From positions 1 to 18,653 of the forward strand of contig JBEDNN010000060.1 in NCBI GenBank assembly GCA_041170585.1: a stretch of 18,653 nt of DNA. Reading direction: 5' to 3'. The position numbers and the translations under genes were made by a program. The DNA is from JBDLSY01 sp041170585. Its GTDB lineage: Bacteria > Pseudomonadota > Gammaproteobacteria > Burkholderiales > Burkholderiaceae_C. The notes under the pieces are model-generated. The model saw only the letters and a list, made by a program, of their open reading frames with translations, did no database searches and was not told the origin of the DNA. Positions 1-6,420 of the stretch are shown piece after piece; within the stretch, counting starts at the first letter, position 1; each line of letters begins with the position of its first letter.

Positions 1-189
1 GTCTATCTGCTGGCTTAATAACCCATTGGCAGTATAAGTATACTTAAATGTTTTGCTTGTATTTAATAACGTATCTTTAGCCGTTATACTCGTTACATTG
101 CCTTGAGCATCATAAGTATAATCGGTAATTAAATGCTCAACTTTAATTTGCGTCGGTAATTTAAATTGAGTATGCCAAACAGTTGAACA
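1..189 (-). pseudogene. RHS/YD-repeat protein fragment, runs off the left edge
   Basis: Read on the minus strand, this stretch is open to the left edge and translates to typical RHS repeat text: a WHTQFKLPTQI segment, then DYTYDAQGNVTSITAKD, then YTYTANGLLSQQ. The TYDAQGN and YTYTANGLL blocks are YD-repeat hallmarks that build the shell of RHS/polymorphic-toxin proteins. The reading frame is closed on its N-terminal side by a stop at 190-192 and has no start codon. Thousands of bases of N-terminal coding sequence would be expected there, but the DNA beyond is non-coding. It is therefore either a truncated or displaced rhs tip or a gene with a frameshift near 190. The C-terminal side, which would carry any toxin tip, lies outside the window. 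The family call is firm. Whether the rest of the gene is functional cannot be seen. Confidence 0.7.
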
Positions 190-291
190 TTAATATGGAC
201 TTACAAGCGAAGGGTGATTGATGTTTATGTCTAGTTAGGTTAGTTAAATATCCAGTAACCGACTGGGTACGGGTGTATATTAATACATGTT

Positions 292-372
292 TATAACCTG
301 TGTCTATATATGAATAGTAGAATTTGCATTTCTATATAACTTGTGTCTATGTATGAATAGTAGAATTTGCAT
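292..372. repeat. 38-bp direct repeat, two copies with 43-bp period
   Basis: Copy 1 is at 292-329 and copy 2 at 335-372. They differ at two positions (C/T and A/G) and are separated by 5 bp. The shared core contains GAATAGTAGAATTTGCAT. Two copies are too few for a CRISPR array, and the spacer is far too short. A recent local tandem duplication is the simplest reading. Confidence 0.85.
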
Positions 373-399
373 GGGAATTTGCGTTGGGTTTTTAGCGGA

Positions 400-548
400 T
401 TTTCATTTTTTCATTTTTTCATTTTTAAAACAGTGGGGGTCGGGGCGGTCAGCCGTGGGGGAAAATCTCTCTGTAACTTTTTGTAAATGAAAAAATAAAT
501 TTTACCCCCCTATACTATTTTTTTAGTGAAAAAATGAAAAAATGAAAA
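400..548. repeat. Large inverted repeat with 21-bp perfect arms
   Basis: The T-rich arm at 400-420 is the exact reverse complement of the A-rich arm at 528-548. Each arm is built from a TCATTTTT-type unit. Inside them a second, imperfect pairing is possible between the G-run at 457-461 with its A-run and the C-run at 505-510 preceded by TTTTA. The element is about 150 bp long and non-coding. It resembles a MITE-like or cruciform-forming remnant, but no target-site duplication could be identified. Confidence 0.65.
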
Positions 549-597
549 TTTTCCTTTGTAACCCGCATTCCGCCTCATTTTCTTTTTTGCATTTTTA

Positions 598-734
598 TTT
601 TCATTTTCATTTTTATTTTTAGTTTTTCATTTTTAAAATTGAAAACCCACCCAGTTTTTTACTTTGTAACAAACAAGTTACAAACAAGTTACAATTATCC
701 TGCCCTTGTGCCTGTGAAAAAATGAAAATGAAAA
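598..734. repeat. Second inverted repeat of TTTTCA/TGAAAA units
   Basis: The arm at 598-614 is the exact reverse complement of 718-734. The right side continues as a longer run of TGAAAA and TGAAAAAA units to about 766. Between the arms lies an 11-bp direct repeat, AACAAGTTACA, at 672-682 and 683-693, next to an oppositely oriented TTGTAAC at 664-670. The unit matches that of the inverted repeat at 400-548, so the two probably share an origin. Confidence 0.6.
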
Positions 735-773
735 AATGAAAATGAAAAAATGAAAAAATGAAAATCCATATTC

Positions 774-837
774 TATATTCCTATGTAGAATATAAAAATA
801 TATCACATAGGAATATACCCTGCATTCGCAGGGTATA
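774..837. repeat. Two adjacent perfect hairpins
   Basis: Arms TATATTCCTATGT (774-786) and ACATAGGAATATA (805-817) form a 13-bp perfect inverted repeat with an 18-nt loop. It overlaps by a few bases a second hairpin with arms TATACCCTGC (814-823) and GCAGGGTATA (828-837) and a 4-nt ATTC loop. Neither is followed by a T-tract, so they are not ordinary terminators. The overlap means the two full stems cannot both form at once. Confidence 0.8.
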
Positions 838-884
838 GGTTAAGGGTTCTTATGCCACTGTATTTTAAAAAGTGGGCCTGTAAA

Positions 885-1003
885 ATCGTATGCTTTAGGT
901 TTTGCCACACCATGGCATACGATGCCTCATTGTGTAATGAGATTTATTTTATACACGGATTGTTTGGTGAATGTTTACGCGTACCCAGTTGGTACGGTTC
1001 ACC
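885..1003. repeat. Cluster of smaller hairpins
   Basis: Three successive inverted repeats are visible: ATCGTATGC (885-893) with GCATACGAT (915-923); CTCATT (926-931) with AATGAG (936-941) around a 4-nt loop; and a nested pair with GGTGAA (966-971)/TTCACC (998-1003) outside and GTACC (981-985)/GGTAC (991-995) inside. Such density suggests a structured transcript or REP-like DNA, but no T-tract or promoter settles which. Confidence 0.5.
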
Positions 1004-1087
1004 ATCAGCAGTAATTGATACGTCGCGTATATTACAATCGCAGTGATATTATACCGTGTTATGTTATGGTTTTATAGTTCACTAGTA

Positions 1088-1142
1088 AGCCTAGCAGTAG
1101 CCTAGCAGTAGCCTAGCAGTAGCCTAGCAGTTGCCCAGCAGT
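1088..1142. repeat. 11-bp tandem repeat, five copies
   Basis: The unit AGCCTAGCAGT is repeated exactly four times (1088-1131). A fifth, diverged copy, TGCCCAGCAGT, follows at 1132-1142. The array is non-coding, more GC-rich than its surroundings, and has a period close to one helical turn. It is a candidate variable-number tandem repeat. Confidence 0.9.
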
Positions 1143-1287
1143 ATAACTATAAATCAAATTGTTAAAGATATATTTCTAAATGCCCGCAGTTTTTAATTAG
1201 TTATAAATAACGCATACCAAACGTAAAGCGACAATACAACGCATTACCTGTAATTGCCTGTACACGCAAAGCATGTACTTAATAAAA

Positions 1288-1367
1288 ATATTGTGCATAC
1301 CGCACAATATAAAACACTGGTAAACAATGCGTTATATTGTGCAGTATAGTAATTAGTTACTATACTG
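1288..1367. repeat. Hairpins with mutually exclusive pairing
   Basis: GCACAATAT (1302-1310) can pair with ATATTGTGC on its left (1288-1296) or, extended to GCACAATATAA, with TTATATTGTGC on its right (1332-1342). Directly after comes an 11-bp perfect hairpin, CAGTATAGTAA (1342-1352) and TTACTATACTG (1357-1367), with a 4-nt loop. Switchable pairing is typical of leader RNAs, but it could equally be transposon-end debris. It lies about 190 bp before kdsA on the same strand. Confidence 0.55.
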
Positions 1368-1520
1368 GTGGAACTTTACTTAACTGTATTTATATACTCA
1401 TTCAATGTATTAACAAAGCTATAAACTTTTAAACTATTTTTATTATATTTCAAATATAATTCAAGTGCTTATTGTATACTAATCAATACTTTTTTGTAAA
1501 GTAAAGTTACAATATTAAGT

Positions 1521-1526
1521 TATAAT
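1521..1526 (+). promoter_or_regulatory. Possible -10 box for kdsA
   Basis: A perfect TATAAT stands 33 bases before the kdsA start. No well-spaced -35 hexamer is visible: the nearest TTGTAA at 1494-1499 is 21 bp upstream, which is longer than usual. In DNA this AT-rich the match may be fortuitous. Confidence 0.3.
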
Positions 1527-1559
1527 ACCATAAATACTATACAAAACAATAAAAACATT

Positions 1560-2432
1560 ATGAAACTATGTCATTTTAATATCGGTTTAGAGCAGCCATT
1601 CTTTTTAATCGCGGGCCCTTGTGTCATTGAATCTGAACAATTACAAATGGACACTGCGGGGCTATTAAAAGAAATAACCAGTGAACTCAATATTCCGTTT
1701 ATTTTTAAAAGTAGCTATGACAAAGCCAATCGTTCCAGCGGTATATCACTGCGTGGCCCTGGCATTGATGCTGGCTTGGACATTTTGGCAACAGTACGCC
1801 GTGAACTCAATATTCCTATACTTACTGATGTACACACAATCCAAGAGGTTGCCCAAGTCGCCAGCGTGGTGGATGTTTTACAAACACCTGCTTTTTTGTG
1901 CCGTCAAACCGATTTTATTCATGCGGTTGCTACTTGTGGCAAACCCGTGAATATCAAAAAAGGTCAATTTCTTGCCCCATGGGACATGGCGAATGTCGTT
2001 GAAAAAGCCCGTGCCGCTGCCAAGGAAAAAGGCTTAAACACGGATAATTTTATGGTCTGTGAACGCGGTGTTAGCTTTGGCTATAACAATTTGGTGGTGG
2101 ACATGACTAGCTTGGCAGAAATGCGTAAAACCAATGCTCCTGTGGTATTTGATGTCACCCATTCGGTACAAAAACCTGGTGGCTTAGGCACGTCTAGCGG
2201 TGGGGCGCGTGAAATGGTTCCCGTATTAGCCCGTGCAGGCATTGCCGCAGGTGTGGCAGGATTATTTATGGAAACGCACCCCAATCCAACTATCGCTCAC
2301 AGTGATGGGGCAAATTCTGTGCCTTTACAACACATGAGAGCTTTATTAGAAACTTTATTAGAGTTAGATATTGTAGTAAAACGCCGTGGTTTATTAGGGT
2401 TTTTAGAAAATTCTATTAATGATACTTTTTAA
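1560..2432 (+). CDS. kdsA: 3-deoxy-D-manno-octulosonate 8-phosphate synthase (KdsA), metal-dependent class
   Basis: This cytosolic enzyme condenses phosphoenolpyruvate with arabinose 5-phosphate to Kdo 8-phosphate, the first committed step to the Kdo sugar of lipopolysaccharide. The 290-residue protein is near the usual family length (about 280). Hallmarks are IAGPCVIES (17-25), KSSYDKANRSS (50-60), FLCRQTD (112-118), KKGQFLAPWD (133-142) and QKPGGLGTSSGG (204-215). Cys21, His201, Glu238 and Asp249 match the metal ligands of metal-dependent KdsA; the metal-independent class, as in E. coli, has Asn in place of the Cys. The ATG start leaves 20 residues before Cys21, as in close relatives. No clear Shine-Dalgarno sequence is present. 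In many relatives eno follows directly; here a restriction island intervenes. Confidence 0.97.
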   Translation: MKLCHFNIGLEQPFFLIAGPCVIESEQLQMDTAGLLKEITSELNIPFIFKSSYDKANRSSGISLRGPGIDAGLDILATVRRELNIPILTDVHTIQEVAQVASVVDVLQTPAFLCRQTDFIHAVATCGKPVNIKKGQFLAPWDMANVVEKARAAAKEKGLNTDNFMVCERGVSFGYNNLVVDMTSLAEMRKTNAPVVFDVTHSVQKPGGLGTSSGGAREMVPVLARAGIAAGVAGLFMETHPNPTIAHSDGANSVPLQHMRALLETLLELDIVVKRRGLLGFLENSINDTF

Positions 2433-2465
2433 TATTAAATATTAAATATTAAATATTAAATATTT
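2431..2465. repeat. Heptanucleotide tandem repeat after kdsA
   Basis: AATATTA is repeated four times exactly, followed by one diverged copy (AATATTT). It begins at the last base pair of the kdsA stop codon and marks the left boundary between kdsA and the restriction island. Confidence 0.85.
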
Positions 2466-2497
2466 AAATTAGCCTAAAAAATATAGTACAAATAACA

Positions 2498-3169
2498 ATG
2501 TCTTTAGAACCGAGCATAAACAACCAAGTCAAAACAAAAAAACGAGTGGCTGACCACGGTGAAGTGTTTACCAATCCACGCGAAGTCAATGCTATGCTTG
2601 ATTTAGTAAAACATGAAACAGAAAGAATCGACTCTCGTTTTTTAGAGCCTGCTTGCGGCAATGGAAATTTTTTAGCCGAGGTATTAAGGCGAAAATTAGC
2701 AGTCGTTGATAACCGATACAACGCCAGTCAAATAGAATGGGAACGCTATTCGGCAATTGCAGTGTCCAGCATTTACGGGGTAGACATTTTAGAAGACAAT
2801 GCACAAGAATGCCGAGAGCGATTATTTAATGTATTTATTGAACGTTATAGACTATTGTTTAAAGATGCGTGTCAAACAGATTATCAACGAAGCATTAAAT
2901 ATCTATTGAGCAAAAATATATTATGGGGTGATGCTTTAGATTTTACTCACCCAGAAACCAAGCAACCCATCATTTTTTCAGAATGGACTGTTGTTCACGG
3001 TTTTATGATGAAACGCAGAGAGTATATGTTTAAATTTTTGGTAGAGAAAACGCACCAGTTTTCAATGTTTAATGATGAAGGCAATGCGGCAGCCATTGAT
3101 GAGCCTGTCAAAGATTTTCCGCTGATTCATTTTTTAAAACTGGGCGAAGACGATGCAAACGAACTATAA
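2498..3169 (+). CDS. DNA methyltransferase subunit 1 of a helicase-type R-M system
   Basis: The 223-residue protein begins with a basic segment, then VADHGEVFTNPREVNAMLD (17-35), a region typical of the start of Eco57I-like and type I/III adenine methylases. The AdoMet-binding motif I follows as FLEPACGNGNFL (48-59), and YGVDILEDN (94-102) is the likely acidic motif II. No NPPY catalytic motif is present; this lies in the next gene, so the two probably act together or as a split methylase. The start ATG has no visible Shine-Dalgarno. The 3' end overlaps the next gene by 17 bp, implying translational coupling. I recall the same pair of methylase proteins followed by a restriction helicase in other genomes. 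The recognition sequence cannot be told. Confidence 0.8.
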   Translation: MSLEPSINNQVKTKKRVADHGEVFTNPREVNAMLDLVKHETERIDSRFLEPACGNGNFLAEVLRRKLAVVDNRYNASQIEWERYSAIAVSSIYGVDILEDNAQECRERLFNVFIERYRLLFKDACQTDYQRSIKYLLSKNILWGDALDFTHPETKQPIIFSEWTVVHGFMMKRREYMFKFLVEKTHQFSMFNDEGNAAAIDEPVKDFPLIHFLKLGEDDANEL

Positions 3170-4670
3170 CCCCGATGTACTTTCTTGCCTTGCTAATCTA
3201 AGCAATGATGAAGTATTTACCCCACCCAATTTGGTGAATGATATGTTAGATTTGTTGCCTGCCGAGTTGTGGAGCAACCCTAACGCTAAGTTTTTAGACC
3301 CTGTTTCAAAAAGTGGTGTGTTTTTGCGTGAAATGGCAAAACGGCTGATGAAAGGTTTGGACACCCAAATACCTGACCAGCAACAACGCATTAACCATAT
3401 TTTTAGCCAATAATTGTATGGCATTGCTATCACTGATTTAACGGCTTTAATTTCACGCCGAAGCGTGTATTGTTCTAAAACTGCTAATAGCAAATATTCA
3501 ATTTGCAACACTTTTCCTGATGAACAAGGCAACATTCGCTATCAACCGATGCAACACACTTGGGCTAATGGCAAATGCACTTTTTGCGGAGCAAGTCAAG
3601 AAGTGTATAACCGTGATGATGCTTTGGAAACCTACTCCTACAATTTTATTCATACAAATAAACCTGAAGAGATATTTAATATGAAATTTGACGTTATTGT
3701 TGGAAATCCGCCTTATCAATTAAGCGATGGCAGTGGTAAAGATGCTGGTGCTGTACCTATATATCAAAAATTTATTACACAAGCCAAAAAGCTGAATCCT
3801 AAATATTTGACTATGATTGTACCTTCTCGATGGTTTGCAGGCGGCAGAGGATTAGATGAATTTAGAAGTGATATGTTAAATGATAAACGGATTAAAAAAA
3901 TTCATGATTTTTTAAATGCGTCAGATTGTTTCCCTGGAGTTGAAATAAAAGGTGGAGTATGTTACTTTTTATGGGATAGAGAATATACTGGGGAATGTGA
4001 AGTGACTACGTATGAAAATAATACACTTATTTCAACTTCTAAAAGACCTTTGTTAGAAAAAGGAACAGAAATTTTCATAAGATACAATAAAACAATTCCA
4101 ATTATTAGAAAAATAAAGTCACAGAATTTTGAGGCATTAACCAAACTTATCAGTTCAGCTAAACCATTTGGTCTTAGGACATATTTTAAGGGTAAAGATT
4201 CGCCCTTTCAAGATTCAATTAAAATCTATGCCAATCAACATGTTGGATATGTGAAACGTGATGAAGTGCTTCAAAATTCACAATGGATAGACCAACATAA
4301 AGTAATTGCACCTTATGCCGTTGGAAGTGGAGACAGTAAATCAGATTTAGTCAAACCTATTTATTCTGAACCTGGCAGTTGTTGTTCTGAAACCTATATT
4401 GTTTTTGGCCCATTTTCTTCAAAGAAAAGATGTGAAAACTTGATGAGTTATGTAAATACTAAGTTTTTTCATTTTTGCTTAACATTAAAAAAGAATACAC
4501 AGCACGCAACTAAAACAGCATATGAATTTGTTCCCTTGCAAAACTTTGATGAACCTTGGACAGACGAAAAACTATACGCTAAATATGGTTTAACAGAAGA
4601 TGAAATTGCGTTTATTGAGTCTATGATTCGCCCAATGGATTTATCACAAAATGGTAGCGAAGATGAGTGA
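3153..4670 (+). pseudogene. Eco57I-like N6-adenine methylase subunit 2, interrupted by an in-frame stop
   Basis: One reading frame of about 505 codons is broken only by TAA at 3411-3413. Segment 1 (86 residues) carries DEVFTPPNLVNDMLD and a degenerate motif I, FLDPVSKSGVFL (47-58). Segment 2 continues in the same frame with LYGIAITDLT, a CTFCGA zinc-knuckle-like site and NPPYQ (185-189 of the joined protein), the catalytic motif IV of N6-adenine methylases. The text across the stop (NHIFSQ-stop-LYGIAIT) reads through smoothly, so a CAA-to-TAA change is the likely lesion. A TTG right after the stop (3414) or later ATGs might permit restart, but that product would lack motif I. Base composition and frame are otherwise intact, suggesting recent inactivation or a sequencing error. 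Confidence 0.85.
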
Positions 4671-4686
4671 AAAGAATTTTTTAGTG

Positions 4687-4692
4687 TATAAT
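4687..4692 (+). promoter_or_regulatory. -10 box of the putative abiF-associated RNA
   Basis: A perfect TATAAT lies just after the methylase 2 stop codon and predicts transcription from about 4699-4701, right where the structured RNA begins. The -35 region, overlapping the end of methylase 2, is a poor match to TTGACA. Confidence 0.5.
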
Positions 4693-4698
4693 TCTAAT

Positions 4699-4755
4699 AA
4701 CACAGTCGCCACGCCTAATTCTTTAAAGAAAATGCGCAACCTTGGCGGCTTTTTT
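4699..4755 (+). ncRNA. Putative abiF-type structured ncRNA ending in an intrinsic terminator
   Basis: About 57 nt are bounded by a consensus -10 box and a U-tract. The closing stem is AGTCGCCA (4704-4711) with TGGCGGCT (4743-4750), eight pairs including one G-U, followed directly by T's through 4755. Inside it, CGC (4712-4714) can pair with GCG (4734-4736) around the self-complementary TTCTTTAAAGAA (4719-4730), leaving CAACCT single-stranded on the 3' side. Its position immediately before an Abi_2-family gene, and the GCGCAACCTTGGCGG 3' half, agree with my recollection of the abiF RNA motif found by comparative genomics. That RNA is thought to act with, or as antitoxin to, the HEPN protein. 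The structure and terminator are seen; the family assignment is from memory and needs a covariance-model check. Confidence 0.65.
4704..4755 (+). terminator. Intrinsic terminator at the 3' end of the abiF-type RNA
   Basis: The GC-rich 8-bp stem (4704-4711 with 4743-4750) is followed by six T's (4750-4755). It ends 28 bases before the abi start codon, so abi expression from the upstream promoter would require readthrough or an internal start. Confidence 0.7.
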
Positions 4756-4783
4756 GCGTCTGCAATTTTATGTAGTTACCTTT

Positions 4784-5752
4784 ATGACTCAATTAATCAA
4801 TAAAATTGCCTATATAAAACAACCTTTGACTTATGCAGAACAAATAAAAGAATTGCAAAATAAAGGTATGATAATTACGGATATTGCCTTAACAGAACAA
4901 GTATTAGCACGAATTAGTTATTACCGTTTAAGTGGTTATTGGCATTATTTTAGGCAAAAAAATAATACAAGTGATTTGTTATTAGATACTTTTTGTATAG
5001 ATACAAAATTTGAAAGTATTTTGGCTTTATATGAGTTTGATCAAGAGTTACGAAGCCATTTATTGTTTGCAATAGAAAAAATTGAAATCGCTATTCGTAC
5101 ACAATTTATTTATCATTTAGGGCATACTTATGGTGCGTTTGGCTATGTACAACCCAGTAACTTTCACCCTCAATTTGCAAATAATAAACATGCGAACTGG
5201 TTAAAAAAACTAACAGATGAAGTGTTGCGTTCAAAAGATATTTTTTTAAACCATTATCAAAATAAATATGAAGGTTATCCAATTGTACCTATTTGGATGC
5301 TCACAGAAGTAATGACTCTTGGGTCATTGTCTTATGGGTATCACGGTTTGCAAAATAATCAAAAAATAGGTACACAAGATAAACAAGCTATTTCTATTTT
5401 TTTTGATTTACATCATAAGCGTTTAGACAACTGGCTACATGTACTAACGTATATTCGTAATATATGCGCACACCATGGAAGGCTTTGGAACCGTGAACTT
5501 TCTATTAAAGATGATGTTTCAAAAGATGCTAACTGGTCTAATCCTATTACGCCCCGTAATGATAAAATTTTTTATGTTTTATTGATGGTGAGATATTTGT
5601 TAAATAAAATAGGTGATGCTGATAGATGGACGCAATCAATGACTCATTTATTAAAACCAATTTGTCAAAATACACAGTTTAGAAATGCCATGGGAATTCC
5701 AGAAAATTGGTTAGAACACCCATTATGGAAAATAAAAAAACAAGATGAATAA
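4784..5752 (+). CDS. AbiF/AbiD-like abortive infection protein (Abi_2, HEPN fold)
   Basis: The 322-residue protein is full length and intact. It opens with the characteristic KIAYIKQPLTYAEQIKELQNKG and ISYYRLSGYWHYF. It carries two R-x(4-6)-H motifs expected of HEPN ribonucleases: EIAIRTQFIYH (Arg105, His111) and RNICAHHGRLWNR (Arg225, His230). The C-terminal RN-x2-AHH-x-RLWN block is the Abi_2 signature. Such proteins are thought to cut RNA and halt growth on phage infection. I chose ATG 4784 rather than the in-frame TTG at 4742, because the TTG lies inside the terminator hairpin of the upstream RNA and the extra residues are unlike the family. The gene sits inside an R-M cassette and overlaps the next gene by 8 bp (ATGAATAA), suggesting co-translation with the restriction subunit. 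Family certain; exact subfamily (AbiF versus AbiD) inferred. Confidence 0.88.
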   Translation: MTQLINKIAYIKQPLTYAEQIKELQNKGMIITDIALTEQVLARISYYRLSGYWHYFRQKNNTSDLLLDTFCIDTKFESILALYEFDQELRSHLLFAIEKIEIAIRTQFIYHLGHTYGAFGYVQPSNFHPQFANNKHANWLKKLTDEVLRSKDIFLNHYQNKYEGYPIVPIWMLTEVMTLGSLSYGYHGLQNNQKIGTQDKQAISIFFDLHHKRLDNWLHVLTYIRNICAHHGRLWNRELSIKDDVSKDANWSNPITPRNDKIFYVLLMVRYLLNKIGDADRWTQSMTHLLKPICQNTQFRNAMGIPENWLEHPLWKIKKQDE

Positions 5753-6284
5753 AAAAGAATTTTTCCCAGCCCGTCCGTCCAGCAACCCAACTATTTATGC
5801 GTATGAATTGGTGGGCGTGGCTACGCACAAAGGTTTACTCAAAATTGGCTTTACTGACCGTGATGCACAAACACGTATTAAAGAACAATTAGGCACTGCT
5901 GCCATTCAATATAAAATTGTCTTTGAAGAATCGGCAATGAAACGTGACGGCGGTTCGTTTACCGACCACGATGTACACCGCGTTTTACGTAAGCAAGGCA
6001 TTGCAAATCCTGAAGGCGAATGGTTTAAATGCACCTTAAACGACTTACGCAAAGCGTTTCATGAAATAAAAACGGGTGAATGCACTGAAGAAAACCGCGT
6101 GCTTACATTTGGTATGCGACCCGATCAGGAAGAGGCGGTAAATAAGTCTATCGCTTATTTCAAAAGTTTTAAAAAAGAAAATAAAGACAAATCACCCCAT
6201 TTTTTATGGAACGCAAAAATGCGTTTCGGAAAAACGTTTGCCAGTTATCAACTGGCAAAAAATGCCATTGCTACTTTAATATAG
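5745..6284 (+). pseudogene. Restriction subunit (GIY-YIG-like plus helicase), truncated after Walker A
   Basis: The 179-residue product starts with FFPARPSSNPTIYAYEL and GLLKIGFTDRDAQTRIKEQL, a T5orf172/GIY-YIG-like nuclease region at about 15-100. A Q-motif-like FGMRPDQEEAV (122-132) and the Walker A element NAKMRFGKT (156-164) of a superfamily 2 helicase follow. Full-length relatives continue for several hundred residues of helicase and C-terminal domain. Here the match ends at about YQLAK (172), then NAIATLI and a stop. Walker B and all later helicase motifs are missing, so the protein cannot translocate DNA as the intact subunit would. The start overlaps the abi stop. The missing part has been replaced by another R-M pair (6421-8015), and a likely C-terminal remnant occurs at 8035-8229. 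Confidence 0.82.
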
Positions 6285-6420
6285 TACTAATTTTTTATCT
6301 AAGTAAAATATTATGACCGCTGAAAATTTTCTTATAAATTTATACCTTAACCATGCTAAAGCAGCAATACCAAAATAATAACTTATATAATAAGTATCTA
6401 ACTATATATTAATCATAAAA

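Larger units (their letters stand above)
190..1559. other. Gene-free, repeat-rich region upstream of kdsA
   Basis: No convincing coding sequence occurs in about 1.37 kb between the RHS fragment and kdsA. It holds a 38-bp direct repeat (292-372), two large inverted repeats built from T-rich/A-rich arms (400-548 and 598-734), a G-rich block (435-461), short GTTACAA-type repeats (664-694), two adjacent perfect hairpins (774-837), smaller hairpins (885-1003), a five-copy 11-bp tandem repeat (1088-1142) and two further hairpins (1288-1367). Many genomes have pyrG directly upstream of kdsA. Here that gene is absent, so this is probably an old rearrangement point that has collected mobile-element debris. 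One 64-codon open frame at 852-1046 lies across hairpins and looks accidental. Confidence 0.6.

Noticed and set aside
292..372. Possible CRISPR repeat
   Set aside because: There are only two copies with a 5-bp gap, no spacers and no cas genes.
435..461. Possible G-quadruplex
   Set aside because: Only three runs of four or more G's occur, plus one GG; a stable four-stranded core is not assured.
852..1046. 64-codon open frame on the + strand
   Set aside because: It runs across several hairpins, has no Shine-Dalgarno, and its Cys/Phe/Tyr-rich translation resembles no known protein.
3405..3420. Programmed stop-codon readthrough in methylase 2
   Set aside because: The context CAA TAA TTG lacks the known leaky downstream CAA-type signal, and UAA is used as an ordinary stop elsewhere in the window.
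3414..4670. Independent 418-residue methylase starting at TTG
   Set aside because: It continues the preceding frame exactly and would lack the AdoMet motif; a single gene with a nonsense codon is the better reading.
4742..4783. N-terminal extension of the Abi protein from TTG 4742
   Set aside because: The TTG lies inside the terminator stem of the upstream RNA and the added residues do not resemble the family; ATG 4784 gives the canonical start.
6313..6378. 21-codon open frame between the truncated restriction subunit and the endonuclease
   Set aside because: It is too short, without a Shine-Dalgarno or recognisable motif; it may be junction debris.
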